Shown: one piece after another, positions 43,405 to 53,625 of the stretch
Layout: every line of letters starts with the position of its first letter
Position numbering within the stretch: position 1 is the stretch's first letter
From: Aplectana chamaeleonis
Lineage: Eukaryota > Nematoda > Chromadorea > Rhabditida > Cosmocercidae
Length of the DNA: 64,000 nt
Assembly (NCBI GenBank): GCA_029168955.1
Contig: JAPDOI010000416.1
Coordinates: forward strand, 216,001 to 280,000
Direction of reading: 5' to 3'
The notes under the pieces: model-generated
Told to the model about the DNA's origin: nothing
Databases searched by the model: none
What the model saw: only the letters and a program-made list of their open reading frames with translations
Position numbers and translations under genes: made by a program

Positions 43405-45010
43405 CAGGATCCTCTCTGTGGCTGCAGAAGAAGAAGAAGATCTATCCGCCCGTACTCATCACCCGGATGTTATCATGGTTCAGGAAACCAAACTCTCTCC
43501 CTCTGCTACCTCTTGGCATCCAAACATCCCGGGCTACACTGCTTATCATACTCCTGGACATCTCAAGGAGGCGGAGTCTCTACTTTTGTTCTGTTCTCTC
43601 TTCTCTCTCACACAATTCCAAACACTGCAGTGGATGGCACTCTCGAGTACTTCCCCATCCATCTACCTCTAAAATTACCACTTTCTATTTTTAATATATA
43701 CATTCCTCCCTCTACATCCTGTCCACCAATCTACAACCCTATCCCTCTACTCAAGCAGCTGTATGACTGCTCTCTATCTCCCTCAATTGTCTTTGCGGGT
43801 GACTTCAATGCTCACACGTTCTGCTCGTCGCTTGATTTTGATGCTAGAGGAAATGACGTCGAAGAATGGGCGGAGTAGTGCGACCTGGTCATTCTAAACG
43901 ATGAATAGCCCACTCGTCTCCCTGCCAGCGGCCGATCTTCTAGCCCAGATATCTCCCTCGTCTCTTCTCATCTCTCTAATGCTTGCTCTTGGTCAACATT
44001 CACAACTCTTCCCAGTGATCACATCCCTGTCTTTGTCGATATTGATCTCTCTAACTCTCTTGCTTCCTATACAGTTGTTCGTCATCATTCTTATCTTAAT
44101 TTAGGCCTTGCAGACTGGAGCCTGTTCAGGGAGGTTGCGCTTCGCCAAGCGGCTGGTTATCCGTGGAATGGCGATGTACACCAGAAGGAGCGTCATCTAT
44201 CTGGTGCTATCTTGAAGGCTATGAAAGCTGCGATCCCTGAAGGTCGCGTCAAGACCTTCTTTCCCAATGTCACCAGGGAGACATTGCAGAAGATAAGAAC
44301 AAGGGACGCAAAGAGAGCTGCAGATCACCTTGACCCAGACATCGCAGAGCTGGATAACGAGATCAGGAGGGACCTTGCCAGACACAAGAAGGAAACTTGG
44401 AAAAAGTTCACTGAGAAGATGAACTTTAAAAATGATGCAGCAGCAACGGGGAAGGCTTTGAGAAGGATCTTCTGAAAGATCACCCCCGCCGACAATTCCA
44501 CGATTGATTTTGAAGGTGGAGTCTTCAAGTCAGGGAAAGAGGCCGCAAATGCTCTTGGGAAACATTTTTTCATCACTAGAACCAACAGAGAGAAGCAGAA
44601 TAGAGTAACTGTGCGGGAACTCTGTAAATTGCCACTCATGGCTGAAAGCAGTCACGCCCGCTCAGGTCGAGAAGGTGATAAAGGAGATGAGTAACTCGAA
44701 GGCATTAGAGCCAGATGGTTTGAGCCCAGCAGTCCTTAAGAGACTGCCCAATGAACTTTTGCCCCTTCTCGCTGACGTCATTAATACTTCGTTTCGCACA
44801 TGTACATTACCCCAAAATTGGAAAGTCGCTCGTGTGATTCCACTGCCGAAGCCGGGAAAGTCACCATTCACGGCTAATGGGTACCGGCCGATCAGTCTGC
44901 TCTCAACCATTGCCAAAGTTGCCGAAAAACTGGTTGTGGAGGAGCTTGCCGAGAATAGCAGCCAACAGCAGCACCAACATGGTTTCCGTAAATTACATTC
45001 CACCACTACG

Positions 45011-45057
45011 GCCTTGTTGCAAATTGTGAGCTAACGGCCTTGTTGCAAATTGTGAGC
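45011..45057 (+). repeat. Short tandem duplication in A-8 RT
   Basis: ACGGCCTTGTTGCAAATTGT plus GAGCTA is repeated once in direct tandem. It splits the RT frame between 45034 and 45040. A private mutation of this copy. Confidence 0.85.
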
Positions 45058-45740
45058 TATGTTCTGGACGGCTTCAATTCCCAGAAACCCCAGCGTACTG
45101 TTGGTGTGGCCCTCGACTTAACCAAGGCATTTGACACTGTCAATCTAGGCCTACTATCAGAGAGTCTGTTAAAGTCTACCATTAAGCCTTGGCAGAAGCG
45201 GTGGATAACTGCCTTTACTAAAGGACGTCGGGCAAATGTGCTATTCCAGGGGCATGTCTCTAAGAGCATCCACATAGCCGCCGGTGTCCCTCAAGGAGGA
45301 GTTTTAACGCCTGCACTTTTCGATTTATACCTTGAGGATCTGCCAGTTCCTCCTCAGGACATCAAGGTCGTTGCATGTGCGGATGATATCACTATTCTGT
45401 GCCGGGATCGCAACATGAATGTAGCCGCCAGTAAGATCAATGACTACTTGATCGAGTTGAAATGTTTTTTCGACAGCAGAATGCTCACGGTCTCTGCCTC
45501 TAAATCATCCGTTACCGTCTTTTCCACTGATAATGCGGAGCACAGTGCCCATCCTATGGTAAAATGGGACGAAACTCAATGGCCGGCCGCCCGATTCCCC
45601 AAGCTACTCGGACTCGTGTTGGATCCCTCGTTGAAGTTTCAGAAGAACACTGAGCAGAAGCAAGCCAAAGTGAAAACAAGACTCAACGTCCTACGTGCTC
45701 TCGGTGGAAGGTCCTGGGGTGCAGTAAAGAAACGATCCTG

Positions 45741-46038
45741 ATTTATTTATTTATTTACATAAGCCTGTGTACCAGACCTATGTGCAACGAACAACATGAA
45801 CGAAATCAGCAAAAAAGCATACATAAGGAACAAGGGAAAACTACCAGTTTTCGATCAGGTAATGTAATGAGTTCAAAGCAGATACACGTATAGCCCATAA
45901 TGATGTAGAGACAAGGAAATTGCTCCGCGACGGATTAGCGCTCGCCACGCTCGTTCTCGAAGTGTTCAGTTACAAGTTTTCTAAATGCCTAATGGCTCAC
46001 AGGGATGGATTTTAGCCTCCGAAGCCGTTCGAATGCCG
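45741..46038 (-). mobile_element. 298-bp insertion in A-8 with (TTTA)n end
   Basis: Left end TTTATTTATTTATTTACATA; LINE-A flanks CGATCCTGA (left) and CTGATCACG (right) share CTGA. Probably a 5'-truncated LINE 3' end in minus orientation, related in its end to 39437-40463. Confidence 0.6.
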
Positions 46039-46702
46039 GGCTGATCACGTATAAGGCTATTGTGCAACCCGCCTTGGAGTATGCTGCTCCAGTCTGGCAG
46101 CACATCGTGTCGGACTCATCTTGGTCCAAGCTGCAACGCGTCCAAAATTGTGCTCTGCAAATCGCGACGGGCCGTTCCAGCAGCTCTCCAATTGAGCACT
46201 TACACGCCGAAGCTCGCATATTGCCAGTTAGAGACCACTGCCAACTCCAGGCGCAACAAATGTTCATTAGCATCGTTAAGCAGCCAAATCATCCGTCGCG
46301 AAGAGTATTAAACCCAGTAAGAGAGAGATGCATTAGAAAGCCGGCCGATGCTCTCTCGAAAGTAGATGTGCAGAGATGGACTGAAGCACAACAAGAACGC
46401 CTCCGTCTCTTGCGCGCGCAGCATGCCCGATTCGTGAAGGAACACTTGAGAAGAGTTGCCATAAACTCCATCCTGGGAGTCGTACCTCCGAAGGTTAGCG
46501 AGACCGAGATGGAACTTGGCAGGTGTGCCAGGTGCACCCTTGCCTCGTTACGCTGTGGACACTCCCCCATGCTGATGTCATATCTGCATAAGATTGATAA
46601 CAGCAAGCCTGATGAGTGCCCGGATTGCGGTGGCTAAGGGCATACTACTGCGCAACTTTTCAACTGCTCGATGAGACCGACATCGTTAACGACAGTTGAT
46701 CT

Positions 46703-46822
46703 GTGGATGAACCCAACGCTAGTGGCCGAGTTTCTGAACCTATGACCCTCTATGTGGCTGCAAAGAAAAATAAGAGAACTCGGGCTGTATAGGGAACTTA
46801 TGAGATAATCTTTGCTCTGCAA
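46703..46822 (+). repeat. LINE-A 3' end plus flank, duplicated at 50441-50560
   Basis: About 120 bp nearly identical between the two places. It covers the last LINE codons (MNPTLVAEFLNL) and about 50 bp beyond the usual LINE end (AGAGAACTCG, CTGTATAGGGAACTTATGAG). Confidence 0.8.
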
Positions 46823-47384
46823 AATTGCAAGGGCTTAGGCAGCGAAAAAAATGGAGAAACAGCAAAAAGGAGCAAAACATGGAGAAACGGCAGCAGAGAA
46901 GTGAACGGAGCACCATTCATTGCTAGCATGATCCTAGCGCAAGCTAAATCTCGCCCTCGCGACGGAAATTTTCTGCCCTCGCGGGTATTTTCTCTCGCAC
47001 TCGCGGGCAGATTCTCCTCTCTCGCGGGCGAAATCTCCTGCTAAAATGTACGCGTGCGGCTCGGACAGAATCTCTTGTAATCTATGGTGACAGAGATGGT
47101 AATGCGAAAATAATTGCTAGGAAACTTTACAAATCGGAAGAAAGGGCAGTGGGTTGCGACATAAGGGAAGGAGGGACGGAAGGGGAGGAAATTTGATGCC
47201 GATAGCAACCGAAGATCTACCGCTAGCTTCTTATGTCTTGCGGTTTGATCTCACGTTTTCTTACCCCACGCCCTGCTGTAAATGTCCGGCAGCCTGCTCC
47301 CTCAGTCAGCACCGTTTTGACAAACTAATCTGCCTCAAGAATTTGGGGCATGTCAAAGTTTTCTAGAGCGAAAACTTCGCTAGG
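46823..47384. other. Gene-free stretch
   Basis: Contains several imperfect CTCGCGGGC repeats at 46950-47035. No gene recognised. Confidence 0.5.
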
Positions 47385-47552
47385 TCTCGCTAGTCTTCTC
47401 TATTAGAAGAACCCCTCCTCTTGAAATACAAAAAAAAAGAGAAGACTGAATAAACTACTGCTCTCAAATCAACACTACTCACTGCATGCATCGCCGATAA
47501 ACGTCGCGAGAAGAGGTATTGTATTCGGAACATCGAGGTCAAACGAGACCAA

Positions 47553-47885
47553 TTGCGACTTGTATTACCGCCTGACGTGTGGAGAAGCATGAGTTGTTGC
47601 AATCAGCAAGTATTTTCCCGACTGCGCCAAAACCAGAGCCGACATTTAGGAGTGAAGCTGGACCTAATCAGAGCCCGCCAACCACCACCTTCAGCGCTGT
47701 CTTTCATCAGGTCGAATGCCACCCCACCCAAACGTCACATGGCCATTGGAACAAATCAGGTTGACGACGATATAACAGCAGTGTTGAATCTTGGCCCCTC
47801 ATTCGCAGTTACACCGAAAGTTAATGATGCGCTTATCAACGCAACACTTTGTGGAATACACGAATTTGCCTACCACCTTCGTTAG
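47553..47885 (+). pseudogene. PLE2 N-terminal region
   Basis: 110-codon frame. VLNLGPSFAVTPKVNDALIN followed by GIHEFAYHLR aligns with the PLE1 block VLEMGPSFSPSQ...HGLQDRLR. It ends with TAG; the continuation (LEHAVQNIYQNAASNPYR, about 48012-48065) is in another frame. Confidence 0.75.
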
Positions 47886-48096
47886 AGGTTATACCGAGGA
47901 CCTACTGTGCTTGATAGAAATATGACAATGGTTGCCTCCATGTCGTTCAAAGGTTACAATATACAGCTAGCTACCTCCACCGTCACATGATGTAGATTCA
48001 AGAATAGCGAACCTTGAGCATGCTGTTCAAAACATTTATCAAAATGCTGCTTCTAACCCCTATCGATCGAACCTTAGTCCTGCTGAGCAAAGAGGA

Positions 48097-48906
48097 GTGA
48101 AGAAATGTCTGCAGTCAAAGAGGAACCTCAGGTTTACCGTGGGAGATAAGTGTGGATCCTTCGTGGTTATGCCTCAAACACTGGATAAAACGATCAGTGA
48201 CCACGTTCTCTCAGATTCCACCGTATATGAAAGGAGCACGCAACCAGCATTCGATGCAGCATGCAGAAAAGTGAAGGCAGTAATCACATCAATAGTTAAG
48301 ACTCGTGTGGGAGCTGTGATAGCGAAGCGATTGAATGATTCCTCCCCCTCCATGCCAATACTCTACAACCTTGTGAAGACGCATAAAATATCATTGGCAG
48401 CTGATAGTACAACCCTCACGTACAACGATATCAAGACACGACCTATCATCGCGTCCTGTGGTGGTCTGTCAGATAGATTGAGCTGGCTGCTCGTTCAGCT
48501 CCTGTCGCCACTACTGCGATACGTGGAGGCTCATATCGTAAACGTCGATGATTTTCTTGCTTCATTACGTAGCTGTCCCGTACCATCGTCTGCAGTTTAC
48601 GCAAGTTTCGATGTGACATCTTTATATACAAACGTCAACAATACAGGAGCAGTGAATGCTGTTCTGACGCTTTGGAATGAGCATCGTAGCGACGTGCCTA
48701 TGATGGGATTTTCTGATATGGAGATAAAGATTCTCCTTGAAGCAGCACTCGAATGCAACATATTTTGCTTCGATAACAAAATCTACAAGCAAAAGCGGGG
48801 CCTAGCAATGGGAAATCGCATAGCGCCTTTGCTGGCGATTATTTTCCTGGACCATATCGAAAAGTCATCTCTAACAACTGGAATTCTTTTTTTAAGCGCT
48901 ACGTAG
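48097..48906 (+). pseudogene. PLE2 reverse transcriptase, N-terminal two-thirds
   Basis: 269 codons: FTVGDKCGSFVVMP, MPILYNLVKTHKIS, TRPIIASCGGLSDRLSWLL, ASFDVTSLYTNVNNTGAV (catalytic Asp) and KQKRGLAMGNRIAPLLA. A 1-bp shift near 48870 precedes the catalytic RYVDD. The frame is open upstream of the annotated Met (from about 48000). Confidence 0.9.
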
Positions 48907-48941
48907 ATGACGTTTTTGTAATCGGAACAAGTGACAGAGAG

Positions 48942-49820
48942 TTGAGCTGCACGTTGGAAGCATTGAATTCGCAAGATCCTAACGTAAACTTCACCTCAGA
49001 AACTCCCGATGAGAGTGGTTCCTTGCCATTTCTTAGCGTGAAGGTGCGAATAGTAGGAGGACAAAAAGAACACCTATGGTACAAAAAAGAAGCTTCTTCT
49101 AACATACTTTTGCACTCCAGAAGTGCTCACCCTATGTTCATGAAGGCCAACGTCATACGCAACCTTCTGAAAACGAAAGAGAAGCTCGGGACCTTCTCAG
49201 ACCCTATAGTGGATGCCAAGATAAGGATGATTCTGGATCAAAACGGGTATTCTACAAACAGCCTGAGAACGTGGACCCCCCATAGAGCCGCAGATGGAAT
49301 CACATTGGCTCTGCCTTACGTCAACGAGAAGGTAGCAAGAGAAGTCAACAATGTTGTCAAGCGCTCTATGCTGCTAATACGACTGGTTTTTTGCCCACCG
49401 CCGACCCTACGCGATCTCCTCACGTCGTCCAGGCCATATGAAAGCCTGTGTCAAGAACAATCGTGTCGCTACTGCACCTCAAAGAAAATCTGTGATTTAC
49501 GTGGGACGGTATACATGATCACCTGTCGGGCATGCGGAGAGAAGTACGTGGGTGAGACGATGAGGCCGTTGAAGTTCCGCTTGGACGAACATAGAATAGC
49601 CCTAGCAAATCCTGCTGCCTATCCAAACAGCAGCTTCGCTAGACACCGCAATGTGAGACACAGTAACGAAGTCGCACCTCACTTCGATGTAGCGGTTCTC
49701 CATCGATATCTGCTGAAACCCTTGGAGCGAAAAGTGATGGAAGCGCGGGAAATACGGCGACTGCAACCGGAAATCAATGCCAGAGAGGAGCTGCATGATC
49801 TTCTTAGGCTTATCCAATGA
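48942..49820 (+). pseudogene. PLE2 RT C-terminus and GIY-YIG endonuclease
   Basis: The frame is open from about 48890 and includes RYVDDVFVIG (YVDD at 48900-48911) upstream of the annotated Met. Then SGSLPFLSVKVRIV, the thumb, a Cys cluster (CQEQSCRYCTSKKIC) and GTVYMITCRACGEKYVGETM, RPLKFRLDEH, the GIY-YIG nuclease core with its conserved Tyr, Arg and downstream Glu candidates. Stop at 49818-49820. This half seems intact. Confidence 0.9.
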
Positions 49821-50055
49821 GGCCCTATCGCGATCCCTTCTGCGCATCCACAGTCACCCTTATTTTATACGTGCATTTAACTGAGTGGGGTGAGCGGTTA
49901 CGAAGTTTCCCTCGCTAGAACATACAACAGCATCCCCTTTAGCGCCCTTGGAGTTTCGCAGCCAACCACTACCAAACGCGAAGGGAACCCTGGTTCGTAT
50001 TGTCATTGTATTGTGTTTGTTTGCCAACCACGTTTTGTAAAGAAATGTTTAAGGT

Positions 50056-50082
50056 CTGACGACGGCTTTATGAGCCGAAAGC
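50056..50082 (+). ncRNA. Hammerhead-like core downstream of PLE2
   Basis: CTGACGA, one C, GGCT-TTATG-AGCC, GAAAGC. Same layout (CTGANGA, N, 4-bp stem, loop, stem, GAAA) as in PLE1, with unrelated stem sequence, which argues for structure rather than shared descent of the bases. Outer stems not resolved. Confidence 0.4.
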
Positions 50083-50110
50083 TTACCGACAATAAAAAAG
50101 ATCGAGCTTC

Positions 50111-50394
50111 CAACTCTACATCAAAGAATATCAATATTATTAACACTCTAATCATCAGATTTATTTTTTTCAACAATCCTGATATGCACTGCTTCAACTT
50201 GAAGTATTATTTATTTCGCTCAAAATGGTCTTTCGTGAGAGTAATAGCGTCTCGTATGAGAATGTCTGGCCCTACAAGTGAGTAAAGTGCGGTAATTAGT
50301 CCGAGTCGACGACTCCCGTAATTCACACCTCGCTCGCACTTCGCTTAGGCTCCGCCCTCCTAGGGACAGAACGTCCCGCTGCCCTACTGGGACC
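50111..50394. other. Gene-free spacer after PLE2
   Basis: AT-rich to about 50240, possibly still PLE2 3' sequence; then an unrecognised GC-richer piece. Confidence 0.4.
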
Positions 50395-50510
50395 TGTTCA
50401 ATTGCCCGAAGAGAGCAACCTCATTGACAAGAATGGATTTGTGGATGAACCCAACGCTAGTGGCCGAGTTTCTGAACCTATGACCCTCTCTGTGGCTGCA
50501 AAGAAAAATA
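50395..50510 (+). mobile_element. LINE-A 3'-end fragment
   Basis: Encodes LFNCPKRATSLTRMDLWMNP and ends LVAEFLNL-stop, i.e. the last about 30 codons of LINE-A. It is followed by the same flank as copy A-8 (see 46703-46822). Confidence 0.85.
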
Positions 50511-50748
50511 AGAGAACTCGAGCTGTATAGGGAACTTATGAGATAATCTTTGCTCTGCAAATTTTCTCCTTCAGATTTCGAGAGTCGGATTCGGAAATGG
50601 AGGCAGCTGAGGTTCGGTTTTGTTGACTCATCCTTTCTGATACCTCCGCGTAGATCTGCGTCCTCAGAACCGAAGCGTTATATTGGTTAGCATTTCTTTT
50701 CCCGATTCCTTTTCGTTCCAAAAACTTGAGTACTCTCCATATTTTCAG

Positions 50749-50841
50749 GTACAACGCTTTCAAAGAGTGGTGCTCTCATTCATCGGTCATCGGCAGCAGT
50801 CCCAGTTGGGTGTCGTTCGACTCCAATGGCTCGAAAGACTT
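50749..50841 (+). other. Candidate host exon 1
   Basis: 93 bp between a strong acceptor (CATATTTTCAG, ending 50748) and a donor GTGAGT (50842-50847). All three plus-strand frames are open, so coding is undecided. Outside any recognised transposon. TTTTCAG acceptors are typical of nematodes. Confidence 0.3.
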
Positions 50842-51096
50842 GTGAGTCAAACCATTTTTCTGTGGTCCTTATTTATCCAAAGTCCCGTTCTGTTAATAGG
50901 TTTTTTGGAAATAGCTTATCTGTCAAAAGTAGTTCATATTTTCGTTTTTCAATTTGATTTCTCTAACGGAGAATCCATTCCACATGCTACTTGATACACG
51001 TACAAACAAACAAAAACGCAGCAATGTTTTCAATTCAGGGGGCATTGTTTTTTTTTCTTATTTCTCTCCTTTTTTGTTGTTATTAAGTTTTTCCAG

Positions 51097-51139
51097 CTTG
51101 CTGGCATTTCATCTCTTGGAAAGCACAACAGCAAATTAG
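51097..51139 (+). other. Candidate host exon 2
   Basis: 43 bp between TTTTTCCAG and AG|GTGTTT. In one frame it reads LAGISSLGKHNSKL. Lies just before a minus-strand LINE-A 3' end. Weak on its own; noted because it follows candidate exon 1. Confidence 0.25.
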
Positions 51140-51233
51140 GTGTTTTTCTCTCCCTTGCAGCCACGAAGAGGGTGTTGAGGTTGAGGAGCTGGGCGACCAG
51201 TTTTGGATTGGTCCACAGAGCCATTGTAGGTAA

Positions 51234-51612
51234 AGACAGTCTCACGATGAATATCATTTTCGAGTTCGACTCAAAAACGGGGTTTTTCGGTCGTGAGCTA
51301 GCGAATTGGAAGGAAACAGCGAAGAAAAGTGCTCAGAATAAGCTAAAATAGCGGTTTCTAACGTTCAGGGCGTGGACGAGCGTACTGGACCTGCTAGTTT
51401 CCGTAAGCGCGCGCTAATGACGAAGTTCGCGAGAATCGATCAGGCTGGGCGTGGCAGAGTTTTTTGGAAATTTGCCATCGAAAACGTGCGCAGCGCCACA
51501 AGCTCGTTTGGGGCGGGCTAAGGGCAGGCGTACTGGCCTACCTCTCCAGCATCTACCAGTTTAGTGTTTCACACTGAAAACCCTAAAACGAGATTCATTG
51601 TGAACACTGCCT
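51234..51612. mobile_element. TTAA-family MITE, uninterrupted copy
   Basis: Left end TAAAGACAGTCTCACGATGA (TTAA mutated to GTAA), right end GTGAACACTGCCT then TTAA. The internal sequence matches the two halves around PLE1 (7060-7159, 11700-12050), so it is the empty-site counterpart. Confidence 0.85.
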
Positions 51613-52051
51613 TTAACGTTGTGGGGCTCTTCAGGCAGTAGAATAAGTGTGTGGTATTGTGGCCGGGACTGCCACAGTCAGGGCATACGTCGGGTTCACT
51701 ACTGTTGATCTTGTCCACGTAAGACATCACGAATTTTGAGTGACCACAGCGCAGCGAGGGGAGGATACATCTGGTTCCTGTACAGAATTGAGACTCGGAC
51801 TCACAAACGTGAGGAGGAAGGGCTACCAGAAAACTGTTTATAATCTCTTTTTCCAGATGACCTCGAACGAACGGGGTGTGCTTCACTCCTAAGAGACGGA
51901 GGCGTTCTTGATGGGAGTCGGCTTATCTCTGTTCATTGACTTTATTGGAGCATCGGCAAACGGCCTTCTGATTGATCTTTCTGCTAACTGGATTCACTAG
52001 TCTTTTCGTTAGATGGTTAGCCTGCTTAAGAACATTAATAAACAGCCGATG

Positions 52052-52146
52052 TGCCTGAAGTTGACAATCCTCCTTCGCTGGCAAGAAGCTAGACTTGCTG
52101 TCAAGGCTAGCATCTTGCCAGCGAGGGAGAATTGTCAACTTCAGGC
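52052..52146. repeat. Inverted duplication within A-10
   Basis: TGCCTGAAGTTGACAATCCT and the following about 25 bp reappear inverted immediately after, with a few mismatches. LINE sequence resumes after the second arm, so about 50 bp was added as an inverted, templated insertion. Confidence 0.7.
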
Positions 52147-52269
52147 ATGTAAGTGCTTGATTGGAAAGGTTTTTGCGCAGTCAGTTGCGATACTCACAAG
52201 CGAAGTGTTCATGGCGGTAAACACATCGGCGAAAACGACGTATTGTTAGTAAGTATATCTATTGCCTCA

Positions 52270-53202
52270 ATAGTATAACTGCGCAGTTTCCTGCCCCGAG
52301 CTACTGGTTCCAATAAGTTATAAACGTTTTTCAAGCCTCGCGAAAAGCCAAGGGTACCCATCAGATAATTTTCTGGGTGTTTCAAAAATTTTTCTCGGAT
52401 TTTGCTCAAAATTCGTATGTAGGGTTTAATTAGGGTGCTGAAAACGCAATTGGGGTCCACTTTCCAAAGTTCTTAGGTCTACTGTTGGTTACGATAGATA
52501 CAATGTCATTTAGGGGGTAAAGCCTACCTTAGCATTTCGAAAATCGACATTAAATTCGCAATCAGCACTCCGAATGAACCCCGCATATAAATTTAGAGTC
52601 AATTCTGGCACTTTGACCGAACTACCGTATATCCACCGTAATCTACCTTGAGCTGTCGAAAATCGATAAACTGACTCCAGTTTAGTGTTCAGCGCTCCAA
52701 ATAACCCCCAGAGAAACATTTTGAGCAATTTCTATCGTAGCGTTCCCGAAATTGTCAAAAGTTGTGTTTTGCCCTCAAATTTTCCCCCGGTTTAAGGCTT
52801 GGACGACTTTAGTCGAAAACATGGGAAAATCGGCAGACGGAAGATCGTGATCAGCGCACCAAATAACACAACTGGGAGGATTTTGAATCAAATCTGGAAC
52901 ATTTTTTCTAAAACGCTTTGAGAGCCCTCTAATAAATAAAAAATATAAATAAACGCCAAACCGAAGATCCGTAAAAGTCCAAAACGCTATCAGTCTGTAC
53001 AAAGTTTGGAAAATGTGCCTTCTCTGAAACTTTGCTTAGGGGGCAGTTATGGGAGCTAAACACAATTATGAGGTCCGTTTCTGGATTTTCCAAAGACTAA
53101 CGCGCGTTTTGGAAGATGCGAAAAGCACAAAAATCGACCGTTTTAAGCTTGCAACTTTGATACTGCGCACACTCAGGGCGGGATACTGCGCAGTTTTACT
53201 AT
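52270..53202. mobile_element. TIR element with ATAGTAAAACTGCGCAG ends
   Basis: 933 bp. Left ATAGTATAACTGCGCAGTTT and right inverted ATAGTAAAACTGCGCAGTAT, then CC(C)GCCC inside. The interior has degenerate repeats of a roughly 100-bp unit (CGAAAATCGA, CAGC(A/G)CTCC(G/A)AA). A partial relative is at 53626-54065 and an inverted relative within 19652-21520. No ORF. Confidence 0.7.
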
Positions 53203-53204
53203 GG

Positions 53205-53492
53205 AGTCTTTTTTCCTTCTTTCTTCTTCCTTTCTCCTTCTTCTTCCCTCTTCCTTCTTCCCTCTTCTTTCTTCTTTCTTCCTTTTTCCTTCTTCCTTTT
53301 TCCTTCTTCTTCCTTCCTCCTTCACTCTTCCTTCCTTCTTCATTCTTCCTTCCTTCTTCATTCTTCCTTCCTTCTTCCTTCTTCCCTCTTCCCTCTTGCC
53401 TCTTCCTTCTTCCCTCTTCTTTCTTCCTACTTCCTTCTTTCTTCTTCTTCTTCATCTTCTTCATCATCACCATCTTCTTCTTCTTCTTCTTT
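53205..53492 (+). repeat. Polypyrimidine microsatellite (TTC/CTTCC)n
   Basis: About 290 bp of almost pure C/T on the plus strand, ending in (TTC)n and TTTGCAGCC, the complement of the LINE-A 3' end with its GAA tail. Most likely an expanded LINE tail. The Lys/Glu/Arg-rich or Phe/Leu/Ser-rich frames across it are low-complexity artefacts. Confidence 0.9.
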
Positions 53493-53625
53493 GCAGCCAC
53501 ATTGAGGGTTTTGTCATAGGGTGAGAAACTGGGCGAACATTAATGGATTTGTCCATAAGTCCATTACGGTCAGCGTGGTGGGTCTCTCCGGACAGTTGAA
53601 CAGGTGTGCAGTATCATGGCCGCGG

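Larger units (their letters stand above)
36514..43440 (+). mobile_element. LINE-A copy A-6, split by copy A-7
   Basis: 5' part 36514-37047 (leader, 2A-like, PHD, endonuclease start) and 3' part 40581-43440 ending in (GAA)n. Between them lies A-7 on the opposite strand, flanked by the duplicated target GGGCTATACT. Subfamily as A-4. The next copy, A-8, starts immediately after its tail. Confidence 0.9.
43513..46637 (+). pseudogene. LINE-A polyprotein of A-8, fragmented
   Basis: 43513-43878: endonuclease GDFNAHTFCSSLDFD, ending in TAG. 44212-44475: linker, ending in TGA. 44675-45034: RT start with ALEPDGLSPAV (GPDG changed to EPDG). 45040-45741: RT core VALDLTKAFDTVNLG and GVPQGGVLTPALF, but ACADDITIL replaces AYADD. 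46005-46637: thumb and start of the C-terminal finger, which is frameshifted at CPDCGG. Confidence 0.85.
43441..46770 (+). mobile_element. LINE-A copy A-8, 5' truncated
   Basis: Begins in the endonuclease (SARTHHPDVIMVQETKLSPS) directly after the tail of A-6 and runs to the stop after LVAEFLNL at 46743. The 3' end lacks the usual (GAA)n and continues into AAGAAAAATAAGAG. It contains a 298-bp insertion at 45741-46038. Confidence 0.88.
47385..50110 (+). mobile_element. Penelope-like element PLE2
   Basis: Second PLE family, plus strand, clearly diverged from PLE1. N-terminal region, RT with RYVDDVF, and a GIY-YIG domain, then a 3' region with a hammerhead-like motif. Boundaries are approximate; I saw no target duplication or pLTR copies. 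Confidence 0.8.
51157..52196 (-). mobile_element. Diverged LINE-A copy A-10, 3' part
   Basis: Minus-strand LINE-A relative, more diverged than the others, interrupted by a TTAA MITE (51234-51612). Coding traces: KINSSEPDVCPDCGSPGHNT and THLFYCLKSPTTL (C-terminal finger; frame 51886-51569), then SSFLPAKEDCQLQAHRLFIN in 52138-51923. An inverted duplication lies at 52052-52146. Confidence 0.8.

Noticed and set aside
53049..53524. Long Phe/Leu/Ser-rich and Lys/Glu/Arg-rich frames
   Set aside because: They are translations of the polypyrimidine tract on either strand; low complexity, no conserved context.
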